38,198 bases of DNA from a virus, in the IMG/VR virus record IMGVR_UViG_3300043436_000788, positions 1-38,198 of that record. One strand, written 5' to 3'. The notes under the pieces were generated by a model that did not search any database, was not told the origin of the DNA, and saw nothing but the letters and a program-made list of their open reading frames with translations. Positions 1 to 7,500 of the stretch are shown here, piece after piece. The translations under genes and the position numbers were made by a program. Every line of letters starts with the position of its first letter. The stretch's first letter is position 1.

Positions 1-242
1 ACCCAACGACCAGCAGGTACATCAGACATGGTAGCAGCAGAAACTGTTACCGAAACGTGACCTAGGGCTGTCATGGTTGCAGAGGTAATGTTAAGTAGGG
101 TTGTGCTTGAAGATGTGGAACGGCGAACCTGCATAGCAAAGGTGTAGTCCGATAGGTCCCATGCTGTACCGTCAGTCTCAACACGGAAGTTGAGATTAAA
201 CGTTGCGCCTTGTTCGGCTACAATGTTGTACTTACCGCTCAT
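1..242 (-). CDS. Tail fibre/baseplate-type protein, N-terminal part (cut by window edge)
   Basis: The ATG lies at 242-240, sharing ATGA with the stop of the upstream gene. Only the first 80 codons are in the window. The translation begins MSGKYNIVAEQGATFNLNF and continues as a beta-rich domain without charged clusters. N-terminal domains of this kind are seen in phage structural proteins that carry fibres, but I cannot name the family. It follows the capsid genes in the leftward late operon. If the genome is circular, its continuation could be the collagen-like fibre that enters from the right edge. The two window ends do not join in frame directly, so some sequence would be missing between them. 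Function is inferred; the ORF itself is clear. Confidence 0.6.
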   Translation of the reverse strand, partial: MSGKYNIVAEQGATFNLNFRVETDGTAWDLSDYTFAMQVRRSTSSSTTLLNITSATMTALGHVSVTVSAATMSDVPAGRW

Positions 243-469
243 ACTTCATCCTTCAGGTGTAAGTTAATATGTTCATCTAAACGTTGTTCAATCCTATTTA
301 CCGCACGTGCTATATCTGGGACTGAGCGTCCTCCGTTAGCGTGTGGCTGCAAAGGATAAGTCTGTTCTTTAATGTAGTTTTTAATTGGAATAACAATTAA
401 GAACTTACCTATTGCGGCAACAATTCCGAGTGATAACGACACAACGGTTAGCCATTCTATAACCGTCAT
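239..469 (-). CDS. Small membrane protein, holin-like or virion-associated
   Basis: This 76-aa protein has one hydrophobic N-terminal segment (about residues 4-30) followed by a charged, probably helical tail (residues 50-76, motif NRIEQRLDEHINLHL). The topology, a single membrane segment with a cytoplasmic coiled coil, fits small phage membrane proteins, including some holin-like ones. A second holin candidate sits beside the endopeptidase at 27878-28060, so lysis is not the only possible role. The start overlaps the end of the upstream 83-aa gene by 4 nt (ATGA), and its own stop overlaps the next start, so it is translationally coupled within the late operon. Confidence 0.6.
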   Translation of the reverse strand: MTVIEWLTVVSLSLGIVAAIGKFLIVIPIKNYIKEQTYPLQPHANGGRSVPDIARAVNRIEQRLDEHINLHLKDEV

Positions 470-717
470 ACTGTGTTCACCGTGTAACCAGCAGCCTCAA
501 GGTCATCCTTTTCGGCTTCAGTTACTTCGTACTCGTGACCACCTAGGTAGTAAACATCAGCAGCATCTAAATCATCCTGCCAAGGGTATTGCTCTTCGTA
601 CCACTGGTTACCAATCTTGTAGACGGTAAGCCCACGCTTTAGTGTATACCGCCAGAATAACCAGCCACCACCTGCTGGTCCTTGGTCCACTGTGGGTGGT
701 GCGAATAGATAAGCCAT
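466..717 (-). CDS. Small conserved-looking phage protein, function unknown
   Basis: This 83-aa protein follows the major capsid gene by 80 nt. It is rich in Trp, Tyr and acidic residues (GGGWLFWRYTLKRGLTVY near residues 17-34; an acidic half with YYLGGHEYEVTEAEKDDLEAAGY). There is no signal peptide and no membrane segment. On the minus strand an AAGGAAAAC tract precedes the ATG. Its place between the capsid and fibre-type genes suggests a small structural or head-completion protein, but no family is recognised. The next gene starts in a 4-nt overlap with its stop. Confidence 0.6.
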   Translation of the reverse strand: MAYLFAPPTVDQGPAGGGWLFWRYTLKRGLTVYKIGNQWYEEQYPWQDDLDAADVYYLGGHEYEVTEAEKDDLEAAGYTVNTV

Positions 718-752
718 TATGTTTTCCTTCTATGTTAGAAACATAACCCCAC

Positions 753-778
753 CCCTAAGCCCGTTATATGACTTAGGG
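753..778 (-). other. Hairpin in the gap after the capsid gene
   Basis: An inverted repeat with arms CCCTAAG/CTTAGGG and a 12-nt loop occupies the only gap downstream of the major capsid gene. On the minus strand it is not followed by a T-run, so it is a weak terminator candidate. A partial terminator or an RNA end protecting the abundant capsid message would both fit its position. Confidence 0.4.
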
Positions 779-797
779 ATGAGATTAGTGTCGCTAA

Positions 798-1808
798 TTA
801 AGCAATGCTTGAAGCAGACTCAATGCGGAACAGTGCCTCATTGCGGTATACTGCGTGTCCTAGAACACCGTACCAACCGATTGGACGCTGACGCATCAAC
901 TTGTCAACGACTGGACCAATAACCACGTGTGGTTCTTCGGCAACAGCCTCAGCAAGTGCTTGCTGTCCTGCTAGGAATGTGCGGTAAACAGGAATGCTGC
1001 TATCGCCATCATTAGCCTTGCGTAGACGAGGTGACTCAATGAAGTATGCACCTTCAAACTGACCAATTTCGCCAGCCCAGATTGCATCATTGCTCTGGTA
1101 CTCGTGTGGGTTACGCCATGAAGCAGCACCAGTTTCGGCACGAAGGTCATGGGATACTTCTGGGTGAATACCACACCAGTAAAGTGAACCCTTACGTCCG
1201 TTAGCCTTGTTGCTGCGCAACTTAGCAACAGCCTTGCGGATGTCAGCAGCAGAGATTGTGTCATCTGAGGTGATACCTGAGGTTGTTGTTGCAGTTGTGG
1301 TTCCACCAGTTGCGTATAGTACGTTGGTACCTGCAAGTAGTGCATCCTGTGCTAGTTCGTCAATGGAATCAGCCATGTTGAATGCAAGGATGTTAGCAAC
1401 AGCAGGGTCAACGTCTGCAAGAGACATCAACTGCAACTTGCGAGTTACTACAGTTGCGTTACCGTACTCGTTTAGAGTTACGGTTACGATGTCTGGAGTA
1501 GCAAGTGATACTGCTGCTGGGTCTACATCTTCCGACAAAGCAGTCTTAGCAACAGCAAGGTCGTTGTAGATTTGTAGCGCAACACTTGAACCAGGCATTG
1601 CCTGACGTGCTGGCTTCTTGTCCGCTACGGAGCGGATGAGTGGGGTTGCACGCAATTCAAATTCAACAAGACGGTCATACGCCTTCTGAACTAGACCTGC
1701 GGCGTTTGATGGAGTGAAAGCACCAACGTTGTTAGCGGAAGCGTAAGCGCCACCACCAAGACCACCGTTAGTACCAGCACTACCACCTGATAAGCCTGTA
1801 TTCGGCAT
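798..1808 (-). CDS. Major capsid protein, N4-gp56-like
   Basis: This 336-aa protein is the likely HK97-fold coat protein. It has a Gly/Ser/Asn-rich N-terminus (residues 1-35), a helical segment (VQKAYDRLVEFELRATPLIR, about residues 39-58), and a central part with the pattern LNEYGNATVVTRKLQLMSLADVDP, resembling the N4-gp56 family of capsid proteins, then ADSIDELAQDALL. The length suits the family. It lies directly after the scaffold gene, as is usual for head modules. No prohead-protease domain of the classical type is found nearby; the only peptidase in the head cluster is the proteasome-like one at 10306-10815. Assignment rests on motif similarity, gene order and size. Confidence 0.82.
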   Translation of the reverse strand: MPNTGLSGGSAGTNGGLGGGAYASANNVGAFTPSNAAGLVQKAYDRLVEFELRATPLIRSVADKKPARQAMPGSSVALQIYNDLAVAKTALSEDVDPAAVSLATPDIVTVTLNEYGNATVVTRKLQLMSLADVDPAVANILAFNMADSIDELAQDALLAGTNVLYATGGTTTATTTSGITSDDTISAADIRKAVAKLRSNKANGRKGSLYWCGIHPEVSHDLRAETGAASWRNPHEYQSNDAIWAGEIGQFEGAYFIESPRLRKANDGDSSIPVYRTFLAGQQALAEAVAEEPHVVIGPVVDKLMRQRPIGWYGVLGHAVYRNEALFRIESASSIA

Positions 1809-1842
1809 AGTATATTTCCTTAGGGGTTAGATTATTTGCGAT

Positions 1843-2346
1843 TTATTCTGCGCCTTGACTGTAGAGGAAGTTAAGTAACTCCTCCGCAGACGAAGCGTTG
1901 TTCATGATGTTGAAAGCATCATTCACGTCATCTGGAGAAATAGCACCAGATGTTACTGCATCTATTTGACGCAAAGTAGCAAAGTTTTCACTTTGTTCTA
2001 CTGATTGTTGTACAGGTGCAGCAACACCAAACAGTTCACCATTGTCACTTAGCCAGTTACTGATACTGTCCGAGGACATTTCAATATCTGCTGGAATGAA
2101 TTTGGCAACCTTTGGGTTGACACCTTTCTCCGCCAAGACTTGGCTGATTGTTGCTTCCCGTTGGAATCTACGTAGACCTTCCAATTCGGCTTGCAACTCT
2201 TTGAGTTGTTTGTCTTTAGCCCGTTCTGCACGGCGTACCTTCTTCAAAACGTCATCGCTATTGCGACCACGTGAAGAGGTTTCCTCTACATCATCGTCAA
2301 AGTCAAAGTCATCTTCGTCTAGCCAGTCTTGATTATTGTTGCTCAT
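1843..2346 (-). CDS. Capsid scaffolding protein
   Basis: This protein of about 167 aa has a very acidic N-terminus (DWLDEDDFDFDDDVEE), a central charged coiled coil (KKVRRAERAKDKQLKELQAELEGLRRFQ) and a helical C-terminus, the usual make-up of phage scaffolds. It lies immediately upstream of the major capsid gene. I chose the ATG at 2346 (MSNNNQDW) because GGGAG stands about 9 nt upstream. An in-frame ATG 15 codons earlier (2391) has no comparable ribosome site and would add a basic leader. Such proteins are removed from, or degraded in, the prohead; the proteasome-like peptidase in this operon is a candidate for doing so (inference). Confidence 0.78.
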   Translation of the reverse strand: MSNNNQDWLDEDDFDFDDDVEETSSRGRNSDDVLKKVRRAERAKDKQLKELQAELEGLRRFQREATISQVLAEKGVNPKVAKFIPADIEMSSDSISNWLSDNGELFGVAAPVQQSVEQSENFATLRQIDAVTSGAISPDDVNDAFNIMNNASSAEELLNFLYSQGAE

Positions 2347-2467
2347 CGCAACTATCTCCCTTACATTAGTTGTTGTTCGTACACGTCTCACTCCTACACA
2401 GGGGTATGTAGGTTGGTATGTACTACCGCTCTTTTACTCAGTGGGGGCGGTCAATCCACCGAGAGTT

Positions 2468-3337
2468 TTATACTTGCTTTTTGCGACTTAGCGAACCAGA
2501 GACAATTCCAGTCTGTCCAGCAAACTGTGAACGTGCCTGTGAACGAAGACGCTTAACCTCAGCCGAAGTAGCACCAAGAACTGCTTCTTTTTCAGCCTGT
2601 TGAACAATGTTGCTGGGACCACCAAAGGCTCGTGCAGCCTGTTGTAGACCTGCTTGCTCAGCAGCAACCCTGCCAAATGCTTCACGTGCAGCAGCACGTC
2701 CAGTTACAGAAGTACCAAATCCAGAAGCAACAAGTTCTTCATCAGTTAAGGTTGTACGGAATCCCTGAGATAGACCAGCACCTGCAACTTGAGCAGCAGC
2801 AGCCTTCTTCTCAATCTCGTAAGTTCCTTCTTTACCAAGTAGTAGACCTTGTGCAAGGTCAACCTTGTTAAGAGTTGGAAAGCGCTCTGACAAAGCCTGT
2901 TTAGTGAATTCGTCAGCAGAATCAATGGCACCAAATGCAGCATTGATGCGTGATGCAGCCTCATCGTAGGAAACTTCGTTTAAGAAAAACTTTTTAATCT
3001 CATTAGCATTTGCAAGATTACCCATACCAGCAGATTTTAATAACTGCTTATACTGGTTTTCTTGCTTTAAGTAATCAGCAACAGTCATGCCCATTTCGGG
3101 GGCTTTCTTCTTTAGTTCTGTTACAGCAGAAAAGCGGTCCTTGTAGGATTGTGGTGCTCTGTCATCTGCAAGAATTAAATCGTAAAGGAGTGGGTCTCCT
3201 GATTGAATCTGACCTGAATTAACAATAGGAGCAGCGACATTCCATAAGTCCTTAGCCCAAGAGTTTTCTGGAAGACTGACATCAACGCCAGTAATACTTC
3301 CAAAAACTTTAGCAAAAATCTCACTATCGGTAGCCAT
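2468..3337 (-). CDS. Putative internal virion / ejection protein, small member
   Basis: This 289-aa protein is alpha-helical by composition, rich in Ala, Gln, Glu and Lys. It has a basic C-terminus (KRLRSQARSQFAGQTGIVSGSLSRKKQV) and long helical stretches (KKAAAAQVAGAGLSQ; AREAFGRVAAEQAGLQQAARAF). It overlaps the stop of the 400-aa upstream gene by one base, and together with that gene and the 1772-aa gene it forms a three-gene block between portal and scaffold/capsid. In podoviruses three internal core proteins of increasing size commonly form the ejection apparatus (T7 gp14/15/16 is the model). Similarity here is by organisation and composition only. Confidence 0.5.
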   Translation of the reverse strand: MATDSEIFAKVFGSITGVDVSLPENSWAKDLWNVAAPIVNSGQIQSGDPLLYDLILADDRAPQSYKDRFSAVTELKKKAPEMGMTVADYLKQENQYKQLLKSAGMGNLANANEIKKFFLNEVSYDEAASRINAAFGAIDSADEFTKQALSERFPTLNKVDLAQGLLLGKEGTYEIEKKAAAAQVAGAGLSQGFRTTLTDEELVASGFGTSVTGRAAAREAFGRVAAEQAGLQQAARAFGGPSNIVQQAEKEAVLGATSAEVKRLRSQARSQFAGQTGIVSGSLSRKKQV

Positions 3338-4539
3338 TAAACACCATATCCTAATGAACGAGCCAAGCCCAGTGCAAAGGAAGATGCTTCCTGTTTTGCA
3401 TTATTTGTACTTCGGTAAGCAACGTTGTTGTTTTTAATGTTTTGAATAGTTTCAGAGGTATTTAATAACTTACCTTCTTTAAAGGCATAGGATTCAATAT
3501 CCGAAATATTCACATCTGCTTGATTTAATTCAAGGGTTCTACTGTAAGCAGAAAGTTGCTCGGCAAGTAGGTCTTTAACTGTAACAGTTTCAGTAATATC
3601 ATCGGCTAACATCTTGTACTTTAACTTAGCCTTATCTGCAAGGGTCTTTCGTATGTCATTATCTGTATCAGCCCCAGTCGTTAAAGCCTTTGCTAACTGT
3701 CCTCTTTCCGCAAGAGAAAGATTAACGTCATACATCTTTGCTAGTTCGCTAACTGCGGTTAGATTCTGTCCTGCAGCACCACCAAGATTTTCGTCTGCAA
3801 AGTTAATCTTGTTAAAGATATAGGTCTCTGCAAACTCTTCGGCATTCACGCCATCGGATGTTTGAACGTTATACCAGGTGCCACCAATTTTTTTCTTTTC
3901 ATACTTGATTGGGGCTTTCTGTTGAGCCTTAACAAGGTCATCATAGAACTTTGAAAACTCATTATCTGTTGATTTTTTAGATGTATACTTAAGATTCATG
4001 ATATCAAATATTGAACGTGCACTCTTTGGTCCAGTGATATTTAAACTCTTGTTTACCTCTGCACCATTGCCACCACCGCCACCACCGCCACGAGTAGTTC
4101 CATTACCAGTAGCAATGGGAGATGCACCACCTGCTTGCATATTTACTTGGAATACAACTTGGTCTTGCCAAGTTACACCACGAGCGTTTGCTGCTTCCAT
4201 TGCCCTGGACATTGCAGCAAAATCTCCTGGCATTCTTATGCCAGTTCCTGGAGTATCATTAGAATCGTAAAACCCAGCATTGTATAATTGAGTTTGAATT
4301 TTTGCTAAGGCAGAACCTTCAGGGATTCTACCAAGTTCATTCTTAGCCATTACAGTTGGATTAGTGTAAATTTTTTGAGCACGGAATGTGTCAATGGTTG
4401 TCTTACCTGGCAGCGTTACTAATTGTGAGCCTTTACCGTCATCAACTGGGATACGCTTTACTCTAGGTGGAAGTTTAACTACTTTTTGTCCAATAACAAA
4501 CTTGTCCTCGGTAGCATCAGGCATTATTTCTTTACCCAT
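3337..4539 (-). CDS. Putative internal virion / ejection protein, middle member
   Basis: This 400-aa protein has a mixed N-terminal region, a glycine run (GGGGGGGG near residue 155) acting as a linker, and a mostly helical C-terminal half. A second in-frame Met lies at residue 6; GAGGATTAG before the first ATG supports the upstream start. No enzymatic motif is recognised. It is separated from the stop of the 1772-aa gene by two bases and shares a base with the following gene, so the three are co-translated. By position and size it is a candidate gp15-like internal core protein; tail-related roles are not excluded. Confidence 0.5.
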   Translation of the reverse strand: MGKEIMPDATEDKFVIGQKVVKLPPRVKRIPVDDGKGSQLVTLPGKTTIDTFRAQKIYTNPTVMAKNELGRIPEGSALAKIQTQLYNAGFYDSNDTPGTGIRMPGDFAAMSRAMEAANARGVTWQDQVVFQVNMQAGGASPIATGNGTTRGGGGGGGNGAEVNKSLNITGPKSARSIFDIMNLKYTSKKSTDNEFSKFYDDLVKAQQKAPIKYEKKKIGGTWYNVQTSDGVNAEEFAETYIFNKINFADENLGGAAGQNLTAVSELAKMYDVNLSLAERGQLAKALTTGADTDNDIRKTLADKAKLKYKMLADDITETVTVKDLLAEQLSAYSRTLELNQADVNISDIESYAFKEGKLLNTSETIQNIKNNNVAYRSTNNAKQEASSFALGLARSLGYGV

Positions 4540-4541
4540 TA

Positions 4542-7500
4542 CTAATCCTCTTCCCTGAGTTCTTGTGCAAGAACACGAATAAACATATTTTTAAAGTCAT
4601 CATTATTTGCGCTTAATTGTTCTGCCATTACTCGCAAACGATAACGTGCTTCGGCATTATCTTGACCAGATAGTGATGGCTTATCACGGTCTGGGTAGTA
4701 CAATCTGGATTGCTCAAGCCACTTATCACGTTCTGCAAAGTAAATTAACGCAACCTGACCAGCATCAGTGTTAGCAAACTCTGGCTTCTTTAGTGCTGAC
4801 TGAATACGCATAATCTTTTGGTCACGAGCACCAACATTAATTGTTACTTCTGGCTCGTATCCCTGCAAGATATCAGACTTGTAAGCCTTCATCTGGTCAT
4901 CAATCCAGTTAGCATCAAAGCCATTGTATACTGCTTCAATAGCCAACTGACCACGCATTGCTGTCATGGATAGACGGTCCGCTTCCTTTAATACTTCTTC
5001 TGGAGTTAAGCGGTCACCCTTGCCACGGCGTTCCATCGCCTTGCGGTACTCTGAAGAGAAGTCTCCACCAGTAAAGAAGTAAGGGATTACGTCACCATAC
5101 GCACCAAACAGTGATGGGTTATTCTTTCCAAAGTTCCAAGCATCATCGTTTGCAAAGACTTGGTTCTTGTTATCGCTGAAACCAATAAGAACTGCGTTAC
5201 GTCCCCATACTGCAGTGTACTCAGCCCATGCGGTTTCAAAGTTTCCATCATGTTGTTGGACAATTTTGTTGAATGAATCAGCCATTTGCCACTGTAGGAA
5301 TGTATCGCCGTTTTCGTTTTGTGCATAGTATTCATACAACGGTGTACCTGGTAGTACGTTCTGTAGTAATCCCTGCATTAAGTATGCAAAACGTGCACGA
5401 CTTAGACCATATGCAGCCAGGTCAGCCTGTAATGCTGCACGGTCTTCAGGACTTAAAGGTGTTCCATCGTAAAGAACTTTATACTTAGGATTAGTTGTTG
5501 CTTCCCAAGCCATGATTGGCTTAGCAGTTTTACCATAAGCCTTCTCATCTTCAACTACGGCAGCAGCAATCTTTTGAATCCATGCTGGTAGGAAGCCAAT
5601 GTACTTACCTTCTGAAGTACCGTATGGTGCAATCATGTTGGCAAGTACGTCAGGTGTCTTGTTCTGAATCTCATTGTCAAGGGAACCGTAGGCAATGTTC
5701 CATACAGTTCCAAACCCTGGAAGGATACCTAGGTCACTATCTGCAAGTTCAGCACCAGAGAACGCAAGGTTTAAGGATTTAAGCGGTATAGCAACGTCTG
5801 CTGTTTCTGGATTGCCACGCAAACCAAACAATGTACGTAAGTATCCACTCAGAGGTATGGTAAATACCTTGTCTCCATACTGGTTATTCCAAACAAATCC
5901 CTGCATTGGGTCATGTGGTGTGCCAGTAAAGTCGTATATTGCAGAAGTTTCTTCGCTTAATAGGTTCTGATACAACCTAGTTGCGGGGGCAACACGGGTG
6001 GCAAGACGGCTAGGATTTGTTCCTAGTTCTGACCACTTGCGGATGGTGTTAGCCCAAGCATTAACGAATGGAAGAACTAATTGTGCCGCATAGGTAAGGT
6101 TGTTCTTCTGAGTTGCATCATAGAACAAGGATGCAATCCTCTTAGCAGCCTTATCTCGTGCATAGGCATCAACATCTTTAACTGTTAGTCTACCAACACC
6201 ATCTTTAGATGCTTGAACAATATCATTAAAGGCAGGGTTTAGTTCAGTCCAAGGCTGGTAGGTGATGACACCATCTTCGCCTTCCATTGCAACCCTTGTG
6301 GTCTTAATGTCTTCAGCATTCTTTAATACTTTTTGTGCTGCTTCTCTTGACATGATTGGAGCCATTTCAGAAACGGCTTCCCAGTATGCAATGCGGTATT
6401 CTGGACCATAAACTGTGCGAACTTCGGCACGTGCTGCCTGACGGAAGAACCAATCAGCGAATTGATTGTACTTTCCTTTAATATCTGTCAACTCAATAGA
6501 CTTTTGATGTGGCATAAACAGATTGGATGCGTTTGTTTTTGCTACATCGTCAACAAGTAACTGGTCTCTAATTATATTGCTAAGCCCACGGTGATTTTCT
6601 TTGTATGAGTTACCCATTTCAAAGACAACACGTTCCTTGATGGTAGGTACACCATTTACAAGTACTTCTTTTCTTTCAACAACCTTGCCAGTTGTTATGA
6701 ACTCACGTAGTTCTGTCATTCCTAGTGTTTCATCTGCTATTTCACGGGCATAGGAACGTGATGTGTTTCCAAACAGCAAGGTTCGGATGCCATTGTCCAT
6801 AGAGAATAGTTTTTGCAGTTGTGGTTCTGCGTTTCCAAGGATATCAATTTGTCTCTTGAATGCACCATCACGAATAGCCTGAATCAATGCTTCTTCGTAG
6901 GTCATGCGACCTTCTTTCACTGCACTGGCTAGTCCCTTTGGTAGGGCACGCACGTCATTTGTGGCTACTGCTCTTTTGATTGGGTCAGCACGATGCTGTA
7001 GTAAGCGTGATGCTACGGCTTCTGCATATTCTTTAGCATTTCTAGGACTACCGTTTTTTGAAATCTCTAATTTAATTGAGTCGTATTCACCGCTGCGCCA
7101 TGCACCACTTAGATTCTGTCCCTCAAGGGAATGTCCACGTGATGCCATTGTATTGGCAAAGGAATCGTGCATTCCTTGAGTATCATCTGCAACAAAACGT
7201 TCCGCACTCATAAATGCTTTACCGTTAATGTCCACTAAATATGGGTCATATCCTGCAGTCTTACGAACGATTGCCTTAGCAGACTCTGGGTTTGACATGA
7301 TAAGTGCGGTAAACTTAATAGGATTTGTAAATAGTCCTACACCACCTGCAAGAAACATACGTGTTTGCATTTCTGCAATGTTACGTATCTCGTAAGATAT
7401 ACGACCAACAAGAAGAATGCTACGCAAGAAACCATCAGTTGCACTACGAGTAAATCTAGTAGCAGCAAATGTAGCACGCTCTGCCATTCTTGAATCTTTA

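Noticed and set aside
2347-2467. Promoter before the scaffold gene (minus strand TTGACC)
   Set aside because: No acceptable -10 within 15-19 nt; only a short CTACA/TGTAG stem is seen in this gap.
3998-4270. Pro-rich plus-strand ORF
   Set aside because: Shadow of the glycine run in the minus-strand 400-aa gene.
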